A DNA stretch of 64,000 nucleotides from Molanna angustata. Its lineage: Eukaryota; Arthropoda; Insecta; Trichoptera; Molannidae. Each line of letters starts with the position of its first letter. The stretch's first letter is position 1. The position numbers and the translations under genes are program-made. Below the pieces are notes generated by a model. The model did no database searches. It was not told the DNA's origin and saw nothing but the letters and a program-made list of their open reading frames with translations. Location of the stretch: positions 21,317,972 through 21,381,971 of the forward strand of contig OY754975.1 in the NCBI GenBank assembly GCA_963576475.1. The letters run 5' to 3'. This document shows positions 13,250 through 23,600 of this stretch, piece by piece.

Positions 13250-14400
13250 TTATATGAAAATCAATGGCCTGTTTGTATGTATGCATTCACACACGTAACT
13301 TAAAATAAGTTTGTTTCTTTCACAGTCACTAATTGATAGTGGGATTGCATGGGAGTAAAAGAGAAAACATTCTACAGTTTATGTCTGTATTATCATCTTT
13401 TTTCTCACTTAATGTATTCCGTTGTCTCTTTCTTGGTGATATTCGTAAACTGTACAATTTTCATAGAGCGTTTTGTTTCCATTTAACATGTTTATATATA
13501 AAATGTCATTGCCCACTAATGTAGTTGATGTCATGCTACAACACAAATAAACTGTTCTAGCGCATAATTAAAAATGTTTAATAAATTGTTATAAAAAGTT
13601 TTATAGAGCAAAATGAAAAAATAAAAATTAAACCATATATTTGCATAATTTTTTTGTACTATTTTTTAGTAAAAGAAATAAAAGTGAATGTTCCCTATTG
13701 CAGAATATTTATGGTTTCTATTAATTGGCAAATTTGTGGCAGAATTTGTATCATTGTTAAAAACACTAATGAATTTGACAGATGGAGTACATATTAAAAA
13801 TAAACAAACAGTATTATTTTCAATAAGTCCATTCCAAATTTTATTTTGAGACTAAGATCTTGCAATGCAATGATGGGTGTGGTCTTAATTTTGCAAATTT
13901 TATGGTGTTAGATAACTTAAGTGTTAAGAAAATGTAAGACTAAGAACTTGGTTTTGCACTTCCAGTTTTGGTCATGCAATGACAGGTGTGGTATTAATTA
14001 TGTGATTATATTATAGTGTTAGGTATGATACCCTCCTCTCAGTACAGTACGCTGGAGGACGAGCTTGCTTTTAAAGTCAAAATCTCTTAATAAATAAAAA
14101 GTTCACATTAACCTCAACAAATGAGATAAATTAAAACTGACAATAAATTGAAATCGTGGTCTGACTATAAATAGATGTCATGTGTCAATGCACAAACGTC
14201 ACAATATAAAATAATCAAAAAATAGACTGATAAAATAAAATTTGGACTACACAAATTGAAATAATTAATGTAATGTAAATTTTGGACGTAGAAAAAATAA
14301 ATACCCACATTTATACATATAAATATATCACTCATTAAAATATTATGATGGGGATTTGAGTTACCAAAAGAGTTAAAAATATTTTTTTCTAACTATAATA
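13250..14400. other. Intergenic stretch downstream of the THAP/PPCDC-like gene
   Basis: AT-rich. A weak degenerate duplication (gcaatgatgggtgtggt near 13867; gcaatgacaggtgtggt near 13976) is visible. The short ORFs look random. It should contain the 3' UTR of the minus-strand gene ending at 14401. Confidence 0.45.
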
Positions 14401-14679
14401 TTACGCTGAACAAATTATTTCATTTGCTGCTAAATCAGAATTGACAATGAAAGAATCAATTTTATCTACGATTTGTGACATTTTCTTGTGTATATATGGG
14501 GACTCGATTGAGTCAGTGAAAAGAGGTCCCTGGGTAAAGTTCCAGCCTTGAAGTGTTTCCAGCAATGAAGAAGTCACGGGATGATTCCACATTGTGTGGT
14601 TCATACAGGGACAGTATATAAGTGGCTTGGACATGTTCCAACATCTTATTACACTTGTTACCATATTGTCACAGAAACC
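14401..14679 (-). CDS. Exon 7: PPCDC-like C-terminus and stop
   Basis: 279 nt including TAA at 14401-14403. Starts GFCDNMVTSVIRCWNMSKPL and continues with YCPCMNHTMWNHPVTSSLLE, the family's PxMNxxMW substrate-binding motif with its Asn kept. The later Cys loop of true PPCDC (CGDxGxGAM) is replaced by a sequence around FTDSIESPYIH, so that Cys is missing. The C-terminal IVDKI helix remains. Confidence 0.8.
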   Translation of the reverse strand, partial: GFCDNMVTSVIRCWNMSKPLIYCPCMNHTMWNHPVTSSLLETLQGWNFTQGPLFTDSIESPYIHKKMSQIVDKIDSFIVNSDLAANEIICSA

Positions 14680-17600
14680 CTGGAAATAAAAAACTTGACG
14701 TGAATACTTCACAAAAAAATGGAAACACGTGAATGTCATTGTCATTAAATATTATAAAAAAATGAACCTGTGTTATCTTAGCCATGGTATTGGCATCCAT
14801 AGGTAATACGACCATGATGTCTGCCCACTCTGCAAGGTTCCAACAAACTTCATCTTCTTTCACTCCTCTGTCTTTGTCCTGGTCTGACAAAAACTTTATT
14901 GGCTTTTCCATATCTCGCATGAAGCTTTCTGCTTTTTTTGTACTTACTACTTGAACCTAATGACAAATAATATTTAAACACATCAGTCAAAACATTGAAC
15001 ATATTATGTGGTCTGGCAATACTGATGCTAGCAACCATAGAAACGAAGCGTTGTTTTGTCGGTGGATCAGTGTAAATGTGACAGTTAGTGTGAAGAGTTA
15101 CTGAGAAGTGTGGTGAAGCGAATATTATCTTTGTGAACATTATTACAAGCTATTTCGGCGAAACGATGGCAAACAATCTCAAACTCGGCGACATCGTGAG
15201 GTCGTTTGACGGTGAAGGTGACGTAATCCAATGGTTGGTGAAATTGGAGTTGGTGGCCAAATTGAAGGGCTTAGAGAACATGGCGCAAATTATCCCGTTG
15301 TTTCTGGAGGGCGCAGCTTTCGCAGTCTATAATGAAATGGACGATAAACAAAAATCTGACGTGGAGGCCATCAAGGATGTGCTCATCTCTACATTTGCCT
15401 TAAACCCATTTAAGGCATACGAAAATTTTGTGAGACGAGTGTGGTGCGATGAACCAGTAGATGTGTTTCTCACAGACCTCCGAAAATTGGCGCGCCTGGC
15501 GGGAGTCACCTCAGACATGCTTTTGAAGAGAGCGTTTGTGGTAGGGCTGCCTTCATCGGTGTCCCGTGAGTTGCGCGCGATGTCTCAAGTAGAATCTCTT
15601 CCCTTGTCGCAAGTGGTAGAGCGCGCGCGCTCTCTGATGGCAGAGCTAGTAGACCAGCCTGTGGCAGCTGTCGCACGAGAAGACAGAGACGTAGTGAGGC
15701 AAAAATGCTGCTTCCGATGTGGTGGTCCTCACTTGATAAAGTTTTGCAAACGTCTCCCGAGGAAGATAAACTGTTGGACATGCGGAGCGGAAGGTCATGT
15801 ATCCAGTAATTGTGGAAATAACCAGGGAAACGGCAGCGGGAGAGCTGGTGCGCCGGCAGTTCCCCCCAATATGGTGTAAAGGCGCTTCCCATAATCGATG
15901 TAGAGGTGGAAGGGCGTCGCGGTCGAGCGCTCGTCGACACAGGGTGTTCTCGATCCATCGTTACATCTGGATTGGGTAAAGGTTTTAGTATTGGAAATAC
16001 GTGCGCAGTTGTAACGGTAGATGGAAGCAAGATACTCTGCAAAGGAGAAGTGTCAGTAGTTGTGTCTGTGATGGACCATACGGTGTCATTAGATTGTATT
16101 GTGGTAGAAAGACTTTTTGGTAGTGTGGAAGTCATACTGGGGATGGATGCCATACGAATGCTGGGAGGGATCATTGTAACTTCAGACCGTGTAGAATTCC
16201 TTGGGAAGAAGGGAAAGAAAGGTGCGCAGGTATGTCAGCAGTTGGAGGTCGAAGGTGATGCGAAAAGTCATTGTCACTCCGTGGCCGCTGCATCAAGAAC
16301 GGAAGCCACAATTAGCGACTGCGATTTTTCTGCCTACTTCAAGGGAGATTTTTGGAGTGTAGAATGGTCGTGGAAAGATCAACCGCCAATACTAAAAAAT
16401 GTCATCGGGAAATACAGTAGTGTAGATGAGCCAAGCATGAAGGCGCAGTTTGACAGTGAAGTCGAGAAATGGATTGATAAGGGATGGCTAAAGCTAACGA
16501 CTCCTGCAGGACAAGGTGTCCTTCCTCTCATGGCAGTTGAGCAGTCGAATAAGAACAAAGTCCGCCCTGTCTTAGACTTTCGTGAGCTGAACGAGTATGT
16601 GCAATGCCATCCGGGGTCAGACGCGGCTGAAAAAACTGGAAGGGTTTGGTGTGATGCGAGTGTCCTAGCATTGGGCGTTGTTCTGGAGATTGGAGAAGTA
16701 ATAGTAGAAGATGCGGCTTGGCTTCGAAAATCTTCTGACAATGGGCACATTAATGTTGCAGAGCTAGACGCTGTTTTAAAAGGAGTGAACTTGGCTCTGA
16801 AATGGGGGTTGAAAACTTTAGACATAATGTCTGATTCAGCCACTGTTGTGAGTTGGGTGCACTCGACATATGAAGGAAGTTGTCGAGTAAGGGTATCAGG
16901 CATGGCAGAGATGCTTGTTAAGAGGCGGTTAGGTCTGTTCAAAGAGCTGGCAGATGAATATGACTTGACTGTTAAAGTCACTTACGTCGAGTCGTGCAAA
17001 AACAAGGCTGATGTGCTCACCAGAGTGAAGAAGAATTGGTTGGTGAAGGACAGTTCTCTAGAGGTCGCATGTAGCGCCAACTTGGTAGAGCTGCATGAGA
17101 TGCATCATTTCGGTGTAGAAAGAAGTCTGTACTTGGCGAGATTAGTAGATCCAAGTGTGGAAAAGGAGGACATTCGAAGGTGCGTGCAGGAATGCCTGCA
17201 ATGTCGGTCAATCGACCCTGCCCCTGTGACCCATGAAGGAGGTTCCTTGAGTGTGGACAATGATTGGGTCCGACTAGCCCTGGACTTCACTTACCACGGT
17301 GCAAAATGTTATTTTACCCTAATTGACTGTGGACCGAGCCGTTTTGCTATATGGCGTGAATCGATATCTGAAAGTGGAGCTGAAGTCACTCGCAACTTAG
17401 AGCAGATTTTCCGGGAACGAGGTCGCCGAACGAGATCCTTATGGACAATAGTACGGCGTTCAGATCAAGGCAGGTTGGCACATTGTGCGAGAGATGGAAT
17501 GTGCATCGAAGGTTTCGAGCAGCTTATCGACCAGCGGGCAATGGAATCATTGAAAGACACCATAGGACCATCAAACAGACAGCCGCCAGATGTGGGAACT

Positions 17601-20600
17601 CGCCGTTGGATGCTGTGTTTTGGTATAATTTGGCTGCTAAAACAGAAAAAGATTCGGCCCCATCCAGTAGACTCCATAAGTATTCCTGGAGACATCCTGC
17701 CGTGGAGCCACAGCTGGAGATAGAAAGAAATTCGAGGTTTCAAGTTGGCGAAAGTATCCTCGTCAAACCACCGAATGCTAAATGTACCTCCCGTTGGAGT
17801 GTAGGCCGGGTGACAGGTGTTATCTCCCCTGATAATATCGTTGTGGACGGCACTCCGAGGCATGTCTTGGACTTACGAGAATTACCATCGAGGTACACTG
17901 AAGAGGACGACGGTCAAACAAATAGACCAAGCAACCAAGAAGTTGGTTTTCAAGGAATATCTCTTGAATCCGATGAAGAAGAGCAGGGACAAATGGAAGA
18001 AACTGATACGCAAGTGTTAGCAGGAGAGAGAACGCCACAGCCTGCCCGAACTCGTAGACCACCGGCATGGTTAGGGCAGTATGATTGGTGATGAAGACAT
18101 CAAGGGGGCGTGTGGTCTGGCAATACTGATGCTAGCAACCATAGAAACGAAGCGTTGTTTTGTCGGTGGATCAGTGTAAATGTGACAGTTAGTGTGAAGA
18201 GTTACTGAGAAGTGTGGTGAAGCGAATATTATCTTTGTGAACATTATTACATATTATATGTAAATAAAGAAAAGATTATATCAAAGATTGTCGGCCTGCT
18301 GCTGACTGCTGATCCAAAGGTCCCGGGTTCGATTCCCGGTGGAGACACAGTTTTTAATTGTGTTTTCAGTCTGGATCTGTGAGACGATTAAAATCGTAAG
18401 TCTCCAGAATGTGGCAACTTGTTATTGGGTGCGTGTTAAATTAATATTTGACATAGTACCTGTTAGTTGCCTGAGAAGCAATATGAAAATGAAAAAAAAA
18501 ATAAGTACTTAATAATAATAATAATAAAAATTTATAAAGCGCCGTTTAGTGATACAAGATCACTGCAATGTCGCTGAAAGAAATTAATATTCAACTCCAT
18601 ACTAAAAAATACAAATACTTACATTAACAAAAAATTCATCACGCCTTTGGGTAAATTTACTCATAATAATTTGAAGGAATTCAGGAAGAATCTGTACAGT
18701 TGGATCATCACAACAACCAATGAGAATGTTTATACATTTGTTGGGTTCAATAAACCCATTGTCGTCATACGAAGCATTAGATAATATTGAGTATGTGTTG
18801 CCTGCAAAAATAATTTGACTTTTAATAAACTTTCACAAAATGCAACCCACAAATATTATGATTGGAGCAGTGTAGTGTCTGCAATAATTAAAAATATACA
18901 GCTTGAAAAATCTCCCAACCTCAACGTTTTTTCTAATCATGATTGCAAAAATGCAAGTATGTTGCTGCTGGCTTTGAAAGCATGCTGGTCAAATCGTGTC
19001 AAACTATAAGCATCTATTCACATAACACAATAGATGTTTAAAAAAAGATCTTCAATAAATTGACAAACTCGATGTTTGTAACAATTAAATATAAATAATT
19101 CTTCAGTACTTCACTAATAGGTTTAAATGTATCAATACAAACTGTAATGAAGTAAACTCGAAGAGGCCAAACGGAGTTGTGATTGATGTTTTTGGTACAT
19201 CTTTTGCTATTTGATAATATGATCTTACTAAGGTACGAGGAATTCTTAAAAACACTAGTAGGTACAAAATGATATACAATGCCATAATAAAAATAATATA
19301 ATACTACTACGGCGAAATAAATGATGGCTATTAACAAACAGTTGGCCTTCGTGGCTCAGTTGGATAGTTATCTAAGCTCCCGGATTCAATTCCTGGCAAG
19401 ACACATTTTTTAATTGTGTTATCAATATGGATCTGTGAGACAATATTGTAAGTCTCCAGAATGTGGCAACTTGTTATTGGGTGCGTGTTTAGTTAATATT
19501 TGACATAGTACCTGTAAGTTGCCCGAGAAGTAATAAAAATAAAAGGAAGTTTACCTTGACAAAGATTTAAATAAATCACTATGATTATTAAAAAAAATAA
19601 TATCTTGCTATCAAACTTGATTTATAAACAGTGTAACTTACTTTCATTTTCAGGTACATTTTCCATATCCGAGCAATCATTAATCTCTTTGGCAGTAATT
19701 TTGTTCGATAAGAAGAAGTCAGTATCATTTGTTTCAACTCTTGGCTTTTTATTTGATAACAGTAAATCATGATTTCTTAAATTATTTTTTGATTCAAGTG
19801 AACATGTGTCTGATTGTGTTTCTAAGAAAATCGGTAAATTAGAGTTTATCTGCCTTTTTCTTGAGGGAGAAAATATCTCTGACAATATTTGAGAAGAAGC
19901 AGAATCATTCAGAAATTTTTGTAATTCATTATTTTCTTTATGATTTATCATTTTGTCTTGTAAATTGGAAGAAATATTTTGTGTTTTGATTATAGTCCTA
20001 TCAGTAGCAGTGTTAATAATTTGAGGTTTTATGACAATCCTAAATCGAGGAATAACTTTGTATTTAGGTTTGTTAGATGATGGCTTTTTAGACGAATAGG
20101 CATTTTCTAGACACTCTTTTATATAATTACTTGGTTTCATAAACTCTTGCATCATATTTTTTATTTTTTCTGGTTGTAAAATGATATTCTTGTCGGATGA
20201 TTTCCTTAATCCCATGGCTTTTATTGATTGATAAACCCTCGGTATGAAATATTTATCATATTTGGACACATATTCTTTTTTCACTGCATTTGATAGTGTT
20301 ATTTCTTCATTTTCTTTGTAAACGATTCGAGGCTTCACAATTCTAGCTTGCATTTTTGAAATAATGGGATCTGATAAACCAGACATTATTTCATGACTAA
20401 AAAGTTTTTTTGGTTTTATGTTTTGAAGAAATGCTACAAAAAATGTTAAAATTCTATGAATATTTTAATGTAAAATAAATATGTAGAATTGACATAACAA
20501 TCTTCTCCTATATGATAATGATGAATATGAACACATATATAACTGGTCCAGTTGATTATGGCCTTATAAGCCGAAACGGTCGTCGGGAGTAAAATAAATA

Positions 20601-23600
20601 AATTGTGGAATTATATATGTGTTCATATTCATCATTATCATAATGGAATTCTACAAATTAGAAGCCGCCACAATCGAAAGATTGAAAAGTGCGTATAATC
20701 TTCTCCTTTTTTTGAAGTAGGTTAAAACTATTTCCAATACATACAGGTATTGGCAAACATCTTGATACTTTTCAGAGTAACGGGGAAAGGTTTGCGCATT
20801 TAGCATACAAGTAAAAACCACAAAACATTAATATGTTTTCTGCGCAGCGACACCATTATTCAAGACATTATTTTTAAACAATACATTATTTTTAAACAAA
20901 TTGATGAAATTACATATCTCATCATTGATAAGAGAAAATAAAGAAACTCACATTCTGGATCAAATACTGAAATTGTTCTATGTAATGGTGGCATAATATA
21001 CGATGTCTTATTTGAAGTTTTTATAGTTAAATCTTTTGTGGTGTCCTTGGATATAACATTATCTATAAACAAAAAAAAATATATAAGCAACAGATAAAAA
21101 AACACCTTGAATTGACATTGACAATCTTCTCCTTTTTTTGAAGTAGGTTAAAAATATTTACAATACCCCCTATTCAGTAACTAAAATAAGAACGTACTAA
21201 AATTGTAGATTTTAGATTTACGGTCTTATTTCAGCGTTATAAAATATAAACTTGGACTAAATGGAATAGGAACGTACCTTTACTAGCCGGAACGTTCTTA
21301 AAAAGTTACAGATACTGACGTATTATGAATAATGATGAAAATTATAATATTTTCATAATTATTCAAAATACGTCTAATTCAGTCAATTTTTAAGAACATT
21401 CCGGCTAATATATGTATGTTTCTATTCCATTTAGTCCATGTTGATATTTTATAACGCTGAAATAAGACCTAAAATCTACAATTTAAGTACGTTCCTATTT
21501 TAGTTACAATAGTTACTGAATAGGGGGTAATGCATACAGCAGGCTAAGTCTGTAAGTAGACCTCGGCCGAAAAATATTGAGATTACCCCCTATTCAGTAA
21601 CTATTGCAACTAAAATAGGAACGTTCTAAAATTCTAGATTTTAGATTTACGGTCTTAAATCAACGTTTTAAAATAAAAATTGGGACTAAATGGAATAGGA
21701 ACGTACCTATACTGGCCGGAACGTTCTTAAAAAGTTACTGAATCTGACGTATTATGAAAATGATGAAATTTTCATAATTATTCAAAATATGTCTAATTCA
21801 GGAACTGTTTAAAAATATTCCGGCCAATGTAGGTACGTTCCTATTGCATTTAGTCCAAATTGATATTTTATTACGCTGAAATAAGACCGTAAATCTAAAA
21901 TCTACAATTTTAGAACGTTCCTATTTTAGTTACAATAGTTACTGAATAGGGGGTATTATCTCGACTAGTCGATATTTTGACAGATTTGGTAGTCAATAAG
22001 CAGATAACGCGTTGAATCGTTCTCGCCCACTTATTTCACAGCGATTTTGGGTCGAATTTGAGTCGAGAGACGAGAGTGCATGCCACCATGTTGAATCAAA
22101 TGTCATTTTTTATGTGAACAATTACGAATTTCATATTTATTTTGAGAATAATTATCTGAATAATCACATGTCTAAAAGCAGGAAACGGTTGAAGTAGCTC
22201 AAAATCCGAGAACGAAGAAATTCCCATGTTCCTTCCTTACTTTACCAGACACTTAAGAACCCTCTCACACCTAAGTACCTCAAGGAGAAATTTGCTCATC
22301 TTTCATCTCATGGCCTAAATTTACAGTCTCAAAACCAAAGTACACTATCAATACCATTACACCACACTTCCTCCTACACTTACTCGTTCATAATACACGC
22401 AGCCCGGCTGTGGAACCAATTACCCAATGGTATAAGAGAAGCTCCTAGCTTAATGGTTTTCAAGAAGCTTTTGAAGTCACACTTCTTATCCTCATACCTA
22501 TAATTCCTTTATCCTTCATCCCTTCCTAACCCATCCTTTTCCTACTTTTGGACATTATCATTATTATTTTAATTTGTGTTTTTTTTATTTAAAATTTTGC
22601 ATTTTTATATTATTTACTTTTTCTTTGTCGTGTATACCTATTAGTTATTTTTTTGTTATATGTATTTTTGTACTTGCTCGTACTACTGTATTTACTAACC
22701 AGCGACGGGTGTGCGGCTTTGTTTTACCTAATAAAAGGAAGTATAGCACATGCGTGTTAACTCACACATCAGTCTCGTCTCACCTAGAAAGGGTAGTGAT
22801 CATCAAAGATGTTAATCCCTTCCCAACCCATCCTTTTCCTATTTTTGGACATTATCATTATTATTTTAATTTGTTTTTTTATATAAAATTTTGCATTTTT
22901 ATATTATTTACTTTTTCTTTGTCATGTATTCCTATTAGTTTTTATTTTTTGTTATATTATGTATTTTTTGTACTTGCTCATACTAATGAATTTACTAGTG
23001 TGGTTGACTGGTAGAAATTGCCTACGGACAATAAGTCCGCCACATCACCCCGTATTCAGTAACTATTGTAACTAAAATAGGAACATACTAAAATTGTAGA
23101 TTTTAGATTTACGGTCTTATTTCAGCGTTATAAAATATAAACTTGGACTATATGGAATAGGAACGTACCTATTTTGACCAGAACGTTCTTGATAAGTTAC
23201 TGAATTTGACATATTTCAAATAATTATGAAAATGATGAAAATTTCATATATATTTATGTAAACAAATATGAAATTTATTCAAATCATGGGTGAAATATTG
23301 TGTATTGTCATAAATGATAATTTAAAAATGCACCAAGCCAGCCCAACGGCAAGAAATATGTATAAGTGCATTTACAAACTCGACAGTGCTTAGTGACTAC
23401 GAATTGTTGTCATGAGCGTAAACATAGGCGAGAAAAGCGGTGAGACGTTATCGGATCTCGACTTTTTTACTGACTTGGTCTGCAGGTATTGGCAAACAAA
23501 CATCTTGATAATTTTCAGAGTAATGGGGAAAGGTTTGCGCATTTACCATTCAAGCAAAAACCACAAAACATTAATATGTTTTCTGCGCAGTGACACCATT

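Larger units (their letters stand above)
15007..18251 (+). mobile_element. LTR retrotransposon (Ty3/gypsy-like), RT-deleted
   Basis: Complete boundaries: identical 141-bp LTRs (15007-15147 and 18111-18251, TG...CA), a 5-bp target duplication TATTA (15002-15006 and 18252-18256), and a purine run aaggggg just before the 3' LTR. Coding order is gag, protease, remnant RT, RNase H and integrase with a GPY/F-like C-terminus, the Ty3/gypsy order. Most of the RT is missing and integrase has a frameshift, so it is not autonomous. It sits inside the 3.67-kb intron between exons 5 and 6 of the THAP/PPCDC-like gene, on the opposite strand to it. Confidence 0.92.

Noticed and set aside
13333..13524. 63-residue plus-strand ORF
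   Set aside because: Hydrophobic AT-rich translation with no motif, splice context or repeat support.
18288..18350. A genuine tRNA gene at the perfect B box
   Set aside because: The A box is decayed, no cloverleaf can be drawn by eye, and the same tRNA-like head plus body occurs at 19344, which marks a SINE.
23412..23485. Possible plus-strand first exon (MSVNIGEKSGETLSDLDFF)
   Set aside because: The stretch is codon-like, but the only donor (GTATTG) is weak and coincides with the border of the duplicated segment. No partner exon was found.
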